A DNA stretch of 64,000 bases from Bacteroidota bacterium (lineage in GTDB: Bacteria; Bacteroidota; Ignavibacteria; Ignavibacteriales; Melioribacteraceae), in assembly GCA_018818065.1 (NCBI GenBank), contig JAHISV010000005.1, forward strand, positions 106,527 through 170,526, written 5' to 3'. A program made the position numbers and the translations under genes. Shown here piece after piece: positions 1 to 8,359 of the stretch; positions within the stretch are counted from its first letter, which is position 1; each line of letters begins with the position of its first letter. The notes beneath the pieces are model-generated. The model was not told the DNA's origin. It worked only from the letters and a program-made list of their open reading frames with translations, and made no database searches.

Positions 1-393
1 CATCCATTTTTCCAGCCAGGAAGGAGTCGAATCTAGTATGACAATAAATTCATGAAAAACAGGTTCAGGTGCAGAATGAATAAAATATCGATCAAATATG
101 GAATCTCTTTCAGCCGAAGCAGTATTGTATATGTGAATTAGCCCATTATAAAAATCCTTAAAAAGGCTGTCAGGAATCTCAATAATATTGTTATTTGCCG
201 GATCTTCGCTTAAAAAACTTTCTAGAGCTAATCTATATCCGTCTTCGATAAAAACATTTTTAAGACTATCACTTAATAGTGTATCGTCTGCAGGTGACAT
301 TACAGATGGTTGTTCGATCTCGGTATCAATTACAGATTCCGAACAATTTGCGAACAAGCACACGATTAATAATATTATAGAATAATTTTTCAT
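1..393 (-). CDS. Partial lipoprotein-like hypothetical protein (3' end outside window)
   Basis: An open frame of 131 codons runs from an ATG at 391-393 to the left edge without a stop. The N-terminus reads MKNYSIILLIVCLFANCSES: a short basic start, a hydrophobic stretch and a cysteine near residue 17, which suits a Bacteroidota lipoprotein signal although Asn before the Cys is unusual. The remaining visible part is acidic and soluble, with no family I recognise. The start codon lies only 3 bp from the end of the attC-like element at 397-616, so in transcription order this is the third gene of a cassette-like array. The plus-strand frame over the same bases is a shadow. Confidence 0.7.
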   Translation of the reverse strand, partial: MKNYSIILLIVCLFANCSESVIDTEIEQPSVMSPADDTLLSDSLKNVFIEDGYRLALESFLSEDPANNNIIEIPDSLFKDFYNGLIHIYNTASAERDSIFDRYFIHSAPEPVFHEFIVILDSTPSWLEKWM

Positions 394-396
394 ACA

Positions 397-616
397 CCTA
401 ACGTAGTTGCTGATGAGCCGCCGCCCATAGCAGGAATGCTTAACTGACAACGATTATTTATAATTAGTAGCCGGCCTTAATTTTCAAAACAAGGGCGGTA
501 CCCTAATTAACTTTTACAAACTACATAGAACAAAATATTTTACGATAAATGCCAACCCTAAAAAAAAACTCAAATGCCAAATCGCATCGGCGGTCGGTCT
601 TGAGCAGCGGGTTATA
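397..616 (-). repeat. attC-like element, copy 1 (220 bp)
   Basis: Read on the minus strand it opens with TATAACCCGCTGCTCAAG and closes with CTCATCAGCAACTACGTTAG. The two ends form an imperfect inverted repeat (TAAC...TGCT...CCG...CCGCC), with terminal cores resembling the RYYYAAC and GTTRRRY boxes of integron attC sites. A nested hairpin sits inside: GCCGGCCTT at 470-478 and AAGGGCGGT at 491-499. The element starts 1 bp after the stop of the upstream gene and ends 3 bp before the next start, the compact packing expected of gene cassettes. It is alignable over its whole length with 1887-2104. It is longer than classical attC sites. Confidence 0.6.
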
Positions 617-617
617 C

Positions 618-1871
618 TTATTTTAACAAAATCATTTTCTTGCATGCGAAATAGTCATCAGTCTGTAACGAATAAAAATATACACCGCTTGGTAAATAGT
701 CTGCCGTAATAGTAAATTCATGTTTGCCAGCAGAGTAATAATTTGCAGCTAACAACTTTATCTGTTCACCTATACTATTATATAAAATGATCTTTATTTC
801 TGATGTTTGTGGAATCGAAAAACTTATTATTGTTGATGGATTAAATGGATTTGGATAATTTTGATATAGATCATAATTTGTTGGTAAAGATTCATTACTA
901 ATAATAGAGGTTATAGCTGAGTCAATTAATGAGTGGGAATGCCATCCATCTGCTGTATAAAGTAAGCTAGTACCACTTATTCCGTAAGCAATATTACTCG
1001 TAATAAAACTGAACGAGTCAAGTTCAACATCCAAAGTATCCCATGTTTGAGCTGCATCAGTTGTCCTGTAAGTTTTAAAACCAGTTGTCAACCAGATACT
1101 GTCTTTGTTCATAATATATTCGTCTCTAATGCCCCATTTGAAATTTTGTCTATTCCCATACCCGTCCCAATTAATACCACCATCGCTTGTGCTATATAAC
1201 TTACCTTCTGCTACTACGATGGGATACCATGCGGTAAGAATATAATTAAGATTATTTAGCATTTTCCCTCCTGAGGGAGAAATTGCCCCTGTATAAAAAT
1301 AAATAGGAAGCCCAACCCAACTACTCCCGGCATTTTCAGTTTTGTAGATTGTAAAGCCATCAATAGCTATTCCCATAGAATCATTCATGAATGAAAAATC
1401 AATAACACCTGAATAGAAATTTGTGTCGAGAGTTGCCCGCTCCCAGGTTTGACCACTGTTTTGGGTTTTGTAAATAACTGATTCATATCCAGTTTGATCG
1501 GAACCTTGCCCACCAATAAAACCATAATCATTGTTTATAAAATAAAGTGAATATAAGTGTTCATTTTCAAATGAACTGTTTTTCAACCAGATCCTTCCGC
1601 CATCTACTGTATTATAAACACAATCTTCACAAAGCAGCCAACCATTTGTCTCAGAAGTAAAAAGAATCTTTCTCAATGGAATTTCAGTAGTAATTATTAC
1701 CTGATTCCAGTTTTGGGCACCATCTTCTGTAATAGCTATAGCGCCACCTTCCTTAATAATGGCACCAAAAGTTTCGTTTAGAAAAAATATATTATTTCCT
1801 CGCAGCTCATTTCTAATTTGTGCTGAAATTGTGGAAGTCACTAATAGGATCAAAATCAAATATATTTTCAT
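618..1871 (-). CDS. Secreted Ycf48-like beta-propeller protein with T9SS type A sorting domain
   Basis: 417 residues from the ATG at 1869-1871; the frame continues upstream, but only this start gives a clean signal peptide (MKIYLILILLVTSTISAQ). The body carries repeated blades of the Ycf48/BNR type with signatures such as TVDGGRIW, TQNSGQTWE, TENAGSSW, TSDGGINW and TTDAAQTWD. The last about 80 residues are a Por/type IX sorting domain with NYPNPFNPSTI and SGVYFYSLQ and a basic end. The protein is therefore expected to cross the outer membrane through the type IX system and be surface bound or released; its ligand is unknown. It sits between two attC-like elements, so it may be a cassette gene. 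The extended upstream start would lie inside the repeat and is disfavoured. Confidence 0.85.
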   Translation of the reverse strand: MKIYLILILLVTSTISAQIRNELRGNNIFFLNETFGAIIKEGGAIAITEDGAQNWNQVIITTEIPLRKILFTSETNGWLLCEDCVYNTVDGGRIWLKNSSFENEHLYSLYFINNDYGFIGGQGSDQTGYESVIYKTQNSGQTWERATLDTNFYSGVIDFSFMNDSMGIAIDGFTIYKTENAGSSWVGLPIYFYTGAISPSGGKMLNNLNYILTAWYPIVVAEGKLYSTSDGGINWDGYGNRQNFKWGIRDEYIMNKDSIWLTTGFKTYRTTDAAQTWDTLDVELDSFSFITSNIAYGISGTSLLYTADGWHSHSLIDSAITSIISNESLPTNYDLYQNYPNPFNPSTIISFSIPQTSEIKIILYNSIGEQIKLLAANYYSAGKHEFTITADYLPSGVYFYSLQTDDYFACKKMILLK

Positions 1872-1886
1872 ATTCACCGTAATAAG

Positions 1887-2104
1887 TATAACGTAGTTGC
1901 TGATAAGCCGCCGCCCATAACAGCAATGACTTACTAACAACGAATATTTATAATGTGTAGCCGCCATTAACTTTCAAAACAATGGCGGCGACCTAACTTG
2001 CATTTACAAACTACATAGAACAAAATACTTTGCGAAAAACGTAAATACTAAAACTACTCAAATGCCGCATCGCATCGGCGGTCGGTCTTGAGCAGCTGGT
2101 TATA
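1887..2104 (-). repeat. attC-like element, copy 2 (218 bp)
   Basis: Second copy of the element at 397-616. The minus strand begins TATAACCAGCTGCTCAAGAC, overlapping the stop codon of the upstream gene by 3 bp, and ends CTTATCAGCAACTACGTTAT, 16 bp before the start of the Ycf48-like gene. Its internal hairpin is perfect: GCCGCCATT at 1960-1968 pairs with AATGGCGGC at 1981-1989. In copy 1 the equivalent arms contain CTT and AAG instead of ATT and AAT, a paired change that keeps the stem. This supports a folded single-stranded site rather than coding DNA. Confidence 0.6.
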
Positions 2105-3005
2105 AACCAGCACTGTATTTACTTTTATACACCCAAATTGGATGAGGTCCATGGCATAAACCAGAAATGACAACTATCTCATCAATGTCATCTTTATCAA
2201 AGTCATGAACCACGATCCTTGCATCACCAACATTATTATTACGTTCCCAAATCCATTTGTTACCATCATAAATCTTAATTGAAAACTTATTACAGCAATC
2301 ACAGTGAATACTGCGGTAGTTCTTTTCTATTACCCCTGATTTATTCTTGGAATAACGGACAGTTGTTTTATAATCAAAATTGTCTACAAACAAACTATCC
2401 GTATCTTGACAAGAATGGTGTACCATAGTATCACTAACTGAAATAGTAAATTCGGCATTGTCATATATCAATGAAGATAAAAATAATAGATTATCAGTGT
2501 TACAATCTAAATCCTGAGGTATTGTTCTAATCAATAATTTTGTATCATGTTTAAGTTCAATTGGTTTGGAAATGTATGGAGGTGGCACCCATTTTAAGAC
2601 GCACTTATACAAATCATTATCATACTCATTGCTTTTATTAGTGCTTAATTCTAGATCATACCAATCTCCAAAATCTTTTGGCTTGAAACGATCGTAACAA
2701 ACAAAGAAGTCATCAATATCTTTTGTAAAAAACATAATGGTGCTGTCATTAACTAACTTGAGTTCGGAAAATACCTTAGTGTTCTCATCAAGGTAACTTT
2801 TAGAATAATAATTATAGTTTCTATTGATTTCATCTATAGTGGCAATAGAAATAGAGGGAGCAGTTATATAAATATTATAACTGTTGTCATTGTATGAAAG
2901 TGGTTCAAATCGCACAGTTTCGTGTTCTACAATTGAAATATCATTTTGAGAGTAAAACAATGCTGTTGTAGAAAAAAATAATATAAATAAAAATGATATT
3001 TTCAT
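2100..3005 (-). CDS. Exported hypothetical protein with C-terminal FG-GAP/VCBS-like motif
   Basis: 301 residues beginning with a signal peptide (MKISFLFILFFSTTALFYSQ). No enzyme family is recognisable. The middle is rich in aromatic and acidic residues and has a CDCC cluster. Near the C-terminus HDFDKDDIDEIVVISG is the Asp-rich calcium-binding loop typical of FG-GAP/VCBS repeats, followed by CHGPHPIWVY. It is probably periplasmic or surface exposed. The stop codon overlaps the first bases of the attC-like element at 1887-2104, so it would be the first visible cassette gene. No attI- or attC-like sequence was found upstream of it (3006-3168). Confidence 0.7.
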   Translation of the reverse strand: MKISFLFILFFSTTALFYSQNDISIVEHETVRFEPLSYNDNSYNIYITAPSISIATIDEINRNYNYYSKSYLDENTKVFSELKLVNDSTIMFFTKDIDDFFVCYDRFKPKDFGDWYDLELSTNKSNEYDNDLYKCVLKWVPPPYISKPIELKHDTKLLIRTIPQDLDCNTDNLLFLSSLIYDNAEFTISVSDTMVHHSCQDTDSLFVDNFDYKTTVRYSKNKSGVIEKNYRSIHCDCCNKFSIKIYDGNKWIWERNNNVGDARIVVHDFDKDDIDEIVVISGLCHGPHPIWVYKSKYSAGL

Positions 3006-3168
3006 TTAACTACCTTATGGTTTATAACTATATATTAACCCGACAAGGGTTGTGAATTATTTTTGTCTATTATTGCAAAACGGTTGTCTACATCTGGAAA
3101 GAAAGCCGTTTTTTTGTCTGGTATTATCCAAGATTGATTTTCTATATATAGCCAAAAATTTCATGATA

Positions 3169-3516
3169 TCATTCTTTCGGTTTTTCAACAATTCTTGATG
3201 TAATTCTTAGTTCTCTGGCTGATCGGTAATCTATTTCCCATAGCTTTAATTCAGGGTTCCAGGTGGCGCCAAAGGTCTTAACTCTTTCTCTAAGCGCATA
3301 CTCATCGTAACCAACTTTAACTAATACAATTTTATTATGGGGTGGTTCAGACTTAACCCTGACGGTTCCTCTATCCTCAATCAGTTCAACGGTTGTTATT
3401 CTTTCTTTACTCTCGGAATTATAGCGGTACCTTACGGCAACAAGCTCCTCGCCATATTTCTTTATATACTTTTTTGTGCCTGGGTCACCGGGCTTTAATT
3501 TTCGTTTTACCAGCAT
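3169..3516 (-). CDS. Conserved hypothetical protein, basic, 115 residues
   Basis: The start is placed at the ATG at 3514-3516 (MLVKRKLKPGDPGTKKYIKK); the 21 residues of open frame upstream look non-coding. The N-terminal half, KPGDPGTKK...YG..LVAVRYRYN...KERITTVELI, resembles a small bacterial family I have seen annotated only as hypothetical, often beside mobile DNA. The C-terminal half, with VKVGYDEYALRERVKTFGAT followed by WNPELKLWEI, has the W-x-P-x-x-K-x-W pattern of DUF5710-like domains. No function can be assigned. It is flanked on its 5' side by the palindromic repeat cluster at 3719-3920. Confidence 0.65.
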   Translation of the reverse strand: MLVKRKLKPGDPGTKKYIKKYGEELVAVRYRYNSESKERITTVELIEDRGTVRVKSEPPHNKIVLVKVGYDEYALRERVKTFGATWNPELKLWEIDYRSARELRITSRIVEKPKE

Positions 3517-3718
3517 AGCAAGTACGCGATAACTGTGATTAAAATGACATGCTTTTTGACAAGGCTTTAGATTAAACAATCTAAGATGTGGCTTAATATA
3601 ACAAATTTGAATTAAAAAGGAAGAAGTAATTTTAAGTTCACAAGCCTACCTCTCTGAAATTGTTTACAGAGAAGAATAAGAACCCCAAGGATAAGAGTAG
3701 TTCAAGAATACACCTCCA

Positions 3719-3920
3719 GGCTGTCATGTTCGCAGAACCACAATTCATTTCTGTTTTGCAAGATTTACGTCATGACACGGTCAAGACGTCCGGGTTTGTG
3801 GTTGCACGGCTGTCATGTTCCATCCTCAGGCTGGTAAACGCAAGGTGACAGTTAGATCGACAATTAATTTTTATTTTGCAGGTTTTACGTCACGACAATA
3901 CCGCCTTTGTTTGGAGGTGG
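3719..3920 (+). repeat. Dispersed palindromic repeat, cluster A (one partial and one full copy)
   Basis: The first copy (3719-3783) has the left arm CTGTCATGTT at 3721-3730 but lacks the right arm. The second (3808-3897) has CTGTCATGTT at 3810-3819, a loop containing CCATCCTCAGGCTGG, and AAGGTGACAG at 3842-3851, followed by the shared AT-rich tail CAATTAATTTTTATTTTGCA and TTTACGTCACGACA. The same unit recurs at 8171-8235 and three times in 10080-10570. The surrounding 3517-3991 contains nothing else recognisable apart from a 37-bp tail (about 3949-3985) that resembles the 3' end of the neuB-like gene. Confidence 0.7.
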
Positions 3921-3991
3921 CATGACAGCCTGGTTATATTATAAACGGAAACTTCCTCTTTCGTTCGTCTCAATTATTTGATTCCGGTTTA

Positions 3992-5149
3992 TCAACTCCC
4001 CGGTCTTAAATCTTCAATGATATCTGCAGAAATCCAATTATAAAGAGCAAACAGATATCTGCCATCCCGTGTTACAAAAGAGGTTACTTCAGGAATGTTG
4101 TTTAATATTTGTGGCTGCCCCCATTCTCCGGCAGCATCCTTAAAGCTGACATATAATGACCCCCTTCCTGCAACTATATTGCAAAATATTATATATGCCT
4201 CATCAGGCGATATAAACGGGCATGTTACGTTGCCAAAATTATTAATTGCTCTAAGCGGTTCCGGATCAGCATAGGCACCATTTACAAAGGTGGAATAGAA
4301 AATCCCTCCAAAACCACCATAATACAAGGTTCCGTTATTTGCTACCGAAACCTGCCAGTGAATATCCTGAATTGAATTAACGTTCTGGGGCAAAGGTATT
4401 GGTTCTGACCAACCCGTTGAAGTTCTTTCCACATACCAGATATGCTCACGGCTTTGTGTAGCATATCCGATTGGTCTTTTAGAGAGAAAAAATAATTTGG
4501 TGTTATCGGGCGAAACTACAGGAACATCATCGTAGTAAGGATCAGTACCTTGCCCACTGAATGAAACTATCTGAGGTGAGGTCCAGCTTCCGTTTTGAAG
4601 TTTAGAATATAAAATTGCAGTTCTTGAAGTCCAATATATTTCCTGTCCATCAGGCGAGACAGTTACCTCTGCGTGATTCCAGGAGCCGATTATATCAAGT
4701 GCGAAAGGTTGAAGTACTCTGCCGGGAGGTGTCTGTTCAAAATATGCCAAAGGATTAGCTGCTGATAAGGCAGTGAATATAACATTGTTTCCATAACCGG
4801 TTCCAACACTGTTGGTAGCGTAGGCGCGAACAGAATAGGTCGTATTATCAGATAGTCCGGTAATTGAAGCTGTGAAATTTCCTGCTCCGCTTCCGTTAGT
4901 TGTTATATTATCATTAATTGTTGGGGCTGCATTTGTGCTCCAGCATACACCCCTGGATGTAACAGAAGCCCCGCCATCGGCTGTTATGTTGCCGCCGGTA
5001 GTTGCGGATGATGAACTAATACTAGTAACTTCTGTTGTTGTTAACAAAGGAACAGACCTTTGTGTGGGGTCTGTTCCTTTGTCACAGGAAACCATTAATA
5101 AAATAATTGCTGATAGAATTAAATTAGTCCGTAATATTTTTGAATGCAT
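3992..5149 (-). CDS. Lipoprotein with FN3-like domain and PD40 beta-propeller
   Basis: 385 residues from the ATG at 5147-5149, preceded by a strong GGAGGGGG ribosome site; a longer frame starting at 5176 is not supported. Lipobox LMVSC, followed by the Bacteroidota-typical CDKGTDP. Residues about 30-125 form a fibronectin III-like domain with GVCWSTN...PTINDN and TTYSVRAYATNS. Residues about 130-385 carry WD40-like PD40 blades (VSPDGQEIYWTS, VSPDNTKLFFLS, ISPDEAYIIFC, VTRDGRYLFAL). Predicted to be an outer-membrane-anchored propeller; the ligand is unknown. It is a tandem paralogue of the next gene upstream (5202-6386), 52 bp away. Confidence 0.8.
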   Translation of the reverse strand: MHSKILRTNLILSAIILLMVSCDKGTDPTQRSVPLLTTTEVTSISSSSATTGGNITADGGASVTSRGVCWSTNAAPTINDNITTNGSGAGNFTASITGLSDNTTYSVRAYATNSVGTGYGNNVIFTALSAANPLAYFEQTPPGRVLQPFALDIIGSWNHAEVTVSPDGQEIYWTSRTAILYSKLQNGSWTSPQIVSFSGQGTDPYYDDVPVVSPDNTKLFFLSKRPIGYATQSREHIWYVERTSTGWSEPIPLPQNVNSIQDIHWQVSVANNGTLYYGGFGGIFYSTFVNGAYADPEPLRAINNFGNVTCPFISPDEAYIIFCNIVAGRGSLYVSFKDAAGEWGQPQILNNIPEVTSFVTRDGRYLFALYNWISADIIEDLRPGS

Positions 5150-5201
5150 TCCCCCTCCATTTATCTTTAATAACACTTAGCAACTATTAATTCTCGATTT
5201 A

Positions 5202-6386
5202 TCAGTTACCTGGTCTCATTTCTTCAATAATCTCTGCAGAAGCCCAGAAGTTTTTGCAAAAAACATATCTGCCATCGCGCGTAACAAATGCACTTTCCTG
5301 ATGTTCCGGAAATTGAGTTATCCTTTGAGGTGTTGACCATTGATTATCGCTTGTCTTAAAACTAATACATGTCTGTACATTCACTCCACCTCCGCTCTCA
5401 CTGTTAAAAATTATATATGATTCATCAGGTGAGATAAAAGGAGCTATTACACTCCCAAGGTTATTAATTGTAGACATGGGTTCGGGTTCTGTGTATGTTC
5501 CGTTAACTAAACGAGAGAAATATATTTGCGCTCTAATTTCAGTAATAATTCCGAAATATAAGTTCCCGGAATTTGAAACCGATACCTGCCAGTGAATTCC
5601 TCCTGTCGAGTTAATTACCTCAGGTAATGGCTGCGGTTCCGACCATCCGGTTTCCGTTCTTTCCGAATACCAAAAACTGAATCTGGCGCGTGCAGGTGAG
5701 GAATTATAAGGTCTTAACGAAGTGAAGAATAACTTCCTGTTATCGGGAGACACTACCGGGGCGTCATCATACAATTCCCCGGTGCCGTCTCCACTGAACG
5801 GAAGACCTTCAGGTGTAGTCCAAGCGCCATTGATTAATTTAGTCATCATTATTCTGTTTCTTGTCGACCAATAAATCTCCTGTCCATCGGGAGATACGGT
5901 AACACTATGATACATATCCTCAGGAACAATACCGGGTGCAAAACGAACGAACTCCATACCGGGTGGAGTCTGTCCAAAATACTCAAGGGGATTACTGGTT
6001 GATAAGGTGGAAAAGGTAATAACATTCCCGTAACCTGTTCCTGCACTGTTTGTTGCGTATGCGCGGACGTAATATGTTGTGTTGGATGATAATCCAATAA
6101 TTATGCTTGTAAAACTTCCTGTTCCGGTTCCGTCGGATGTTATATTATCGTTAATGGTTGGATTTGAATTGGTACTCCAGCATACACCCCTTGCCGTAAC
6201 AGCTGCGCCTCCGACTGAAGTAATGTTTCCGCCGGAAGTTGCTGCCGAATATGAAATGCTGGTGGCTTGGAGTGTTGTTAGAATCGGAATGGATGCTTGT
6301 GGAGATGGTTCAGTCCCTTTATCGCATGAAATGATTAATAATAGTGCTGCCGAATAAATTATGGAATAAAATAAAATTGTTTTCAT
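5202..6386 (-). CDS. Lipoprotein with FN3-like domain and PD40 beta-propeller (tandem paralogue)
   Basis: 394 residues from the ATG at 6384-6386 with an AGGAGA ribosome site; the longer frame to 6437 adds a non-signal-like extension. Lipobox LLIISC then DKGTEP. The same architecture as the product of 3992-5149: a FN3-like domain (GVCWSTN..PTINDN, TTYYVRAYATNS) and PD40 blades (VSPDGQEIYWST, VSPDNRKLFFTS, ISPDESYIIFNS, VTRDGRYVFC). The two proteins align end to end, including the C-terminal MRPGN/LRPGS, so this is a local duplication. Both are probably co-transcribed with the metalloprotease at 6450-7655. Confidence 0.8.
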   Translation of the reverse strand: MKTILFYSIIYSAALLLIISCDKGTEPSPQASIPILTTLQATSISYSAATSGGNITSVGGAAVTARGVCWSTNSNPTINDNITSDGTGTGSFTSIIIGLSSNTTYYVRAYATNSAGTGYGNVITFSTLSTSNPLEYFGQTPPGMEFVRFAPGIVPEDMYHSVTVSPDGQEIYWSTRNRIMMTKLINGAWTTPEGLPFSGDGTGELYDDAPVVSPDNRKLFFTSLRPYNSSPARARFSFWYSERTETGWSEPQPLPEVINSTGGIHWQVSVSNSGNLYFGIITEIRAQIYFSRLVNGTYTEPEPMSTINNLGSVIAPFISPDESYIIFNSESGGGVNVQTCISFKTSDNQWSTPQRITQFPEHQESAFVTRDGRYVFCKNFWASAEIIEEMRPGN

Positions 6387-6449
6387 ACAGATCTCCTGGT
6401 AAACAAACTTCACATTACATGTAAAAATTAGGAACACCTTTAACTAATA

Positions 6450-7655
6450 TTATTGTGTTGAGAAGTAACTTCTCAGCATCGTATATATATTTTCCGTAAG
6501 GGAATCAACGGATATTCCCAGTTTATTCTCAAATGACTGATTGAAATTTCCGGAGATTTCTATATCCCTGTACATTTCTTTTAATTCGGCAAAAGTTTTA
6601 CCTAATCCTTTTTCATCCAGAATAAATTTTACCACAACACCGAACATGTTGTAGTACTCGTTGGCAGACTCATTACCAATGTCTTCAAAATTCAATATCG
6701 TTAAAGGGTTATTGTGGTTGGAAATCCAGGAATTTAACTGAGAGACTGAGTTTATTTGTCTTGGATAAGCCGCTGTATAATTACTCATATGTTCGGCTAT
6801 GCCCTCGGTATACCAGGAGGGTACGGAAGCTCCCACAAAATTTTCTGGTCCTGTAAGTAATAATTCTACCATGTGCATCATTTCATGTTTAAGTCCCATT
6901 TCAATCCATCCATAAGATCCATAGGAGGGAAAAAGTATACCGTAATTTCTGGCGCCTCTCCATATTCCGGGTTGATTTGTACTTGTATGAGCATAAATTT
7001 TAATTTTTGTCTCACTATTTAATTTATGAATGCCCAACTCTTCACTGCTTGCTAATTCGAATTTATTCATGACCTGAAAAAGGTGCTCTTCCGCAATTTT
7101 TGCAAAAATCACTTTGTTGTTATCACTGCCGCCATTACTGAAAATCAGGAAATTATTTGTCTCTAAAATTTTACCGTCGTGTTCCGTAGGTTCAGTAAAA
7201 TTCCGATAAAAAGTCAATCCTGTAGTCCATTTCGTTTCAAAAATTATATCCGAATTAGCAATTGCATAGACGTCGGCAGTAAGTCCCTCTTCATCTTCAA
7301 CTACAGCTTTTAGAATCTGATTATCGCCGGTTCCCGTTTTCCATCTGACTTCGGCTATTCCTTCATTGTTTGTTGTGACCCGTGTATTTTCTGCCATACC
7401 GCTGCCCGCAATTACTGAAATAATTATTTCTTTGTCAGAAACCGGCATAGAAGTCAAATTCTTAACTGAAAATACTAACGGTTCGGCAAGGTATTCATAT
7501 GAACTTGCCTTTTGATTGTTACCTGACATGATTTCAATTTGCAACGAACATAATCTTTCTGGTTCAGTAGGACTTTCAGAGCATTTGCCAACAACTAAGG
7601 AGATCATTAACAAAAGTATTATCTGAAAGAAATAATGAATAAGAGAATGTTTCAC
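6450..7655 (-). CDS. Lipoprotein metallopeptidase with N-terminal Big-1-like domain
   Basis: 401 residues. The start is a GTG at 7653-7655 with CCGGAG about 10 bp upstream. The N-terminal hydrophobic stretch ends GKCSES, a plausible lipoprotein site. Residues about 40-135 look like an Ig-like (Big-1) domain (VTTNNEGIAEVRWKTGTG). The C-terminal half contains LKHEMMHMVEL, an HExxH zinc site, and downstream WYTEGIAEHMS, whose Glu would be the third ligand of a gluzincin (peptidase MA-like family). Probably acts on proteins at the cell surface; the substrate is unknown. It lies 63 bp upstream of the propeller lipoprotein gene. Confidence 0.8.
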   Translation of the reverse strand: MKHSLIHYFFQIILLLMISLVVGKCSESPTEPERLCSLQIEIMSGNNQKASSYEYLAEPLVFSVKNLTSMPVSDKEIIISVIAGSGMAENTRVTTNNEGIAEVRWKTGTGDNQILKAVVEDEEGLTADVYAIANSDIIFETKWTTGLTFYRNFTEPTEHDGKILETNNFLIFSNGGSDNNKVIFAKIAEEHLFQVMNKFELASSEELGIHKLNSETKIKIYAHTSTNQPGIWRGARNYGILFPSYGSYGWIEMGLKHEMMHMVELLLTGPENFVGASVPSWYTEGIAEHMSNYTAAYPRQINSVSQLNSWISNHNNPLTILNFEDIGNESANEYYNMFGVVVKFILDEKGLGKTFAELKEMYRDIEISGNFNQSFENKLGISVDSLTENIYTMLRSYFSTQ

Positions 7656-8359
7656 TGAGTTTGACTCCGGATTGTTCTTAAATATTTTTAATTAATTATG
7701 ATGTGGATTTACCATAACAAATCATTCTGCCGATATATAATTTATCAATCATTATTGAATAGCCGGAAGTTTGTAATTCTGAACCATGCCTAATGCCAGT
7801 TCTTAGCCCCAAAGAGGCATTGAATTGTTAAATGGATCTTTTTCTCATAGTAATGTTCGCCCGCACGCAGAACTGAAAGGGATCTTTTTATAGTCTATAT
7901 GACAATTAATTTAATGGTTTGGGTGAATGAAGAATAGGCATAAATTCGGTATATTTATACAACCATCTAAAAACCGATGAAAATCTGCTAAAAATGTTAA
8001 AATGCCAGATCGACTGCTGATGAAAGCCGTATTTACCGAAGGTAATTTTGAGCATTATTGAAAAGAAATGGTAATAAGACTTTGACGGCAGGAAAGAGAA
8101 AATTAATTGGTATGAGATAATTAGCCTATGTAAACTTTTCTGTATTCGGCTTTTTGCATAGTAGCTCTCAGGCTGTCATGTTCCATCCTCAGGCTGGTAA
8201 ACGTAACATGACAGTTAGAACCACAATTTATTCCTTACGCTCTACCTGAAGAAGTATTGTAACCTTTAAAAGACTACCGAACCGGACCAGCAAATAACAG
8301 AAATCTAAGTGCCCATTGAGTGACGGCAAATATTAACTAAGGGTGTGATATTTTGACAA
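7656..8359. other. Long intergenic region (704 bp) holding one palindromic repeat copy
   Basis: No coding frame of credible length, RNA gene or strong terminator was found on either strand. The only recognisable element is the repeat copy at 8171-8235. The rest is AT-rich with no internal repeats that I could see. Confidence 0.6.
8171..8235 (+). repeat. Dispersed palindromic repeat, single copy
   Basis: Arms CTGTCATGTT (8173-8182) and AACATGACAG (8205-8214) are perfectly complementary around a loop with CCATCCTCAGGCTGG. The AT-rich tail is truncated after ACCACAATTTATTCC. Compared with the copy at 10466-10555 (CTGTCACGTT / AACGTGACAG), one base pair has changed on both sides (T-A for C-G), preserving the stem. 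Confidence 0.75.

Noticed and set aside
3077..3115. AAAACGG ... CCGTTTTTTT hairpin
   Set aside because: Loop of more than 20 bases and no plus-strand gene to terminate; too weak to list as a terminator.
4872..6357. Plus-strand frames across the two propeller lipoproteins
   Set aside because: They mirror the FN3-like repeats of the real minus-strand genes and occur at the same place in both paralogues.
7980..8060. Possible third attC-like fragment
   Set aside because: Short similarities (AAATGCCAGATCG, GCTGATGAAAGCCG) are in the wrong order and too brief to support a site.
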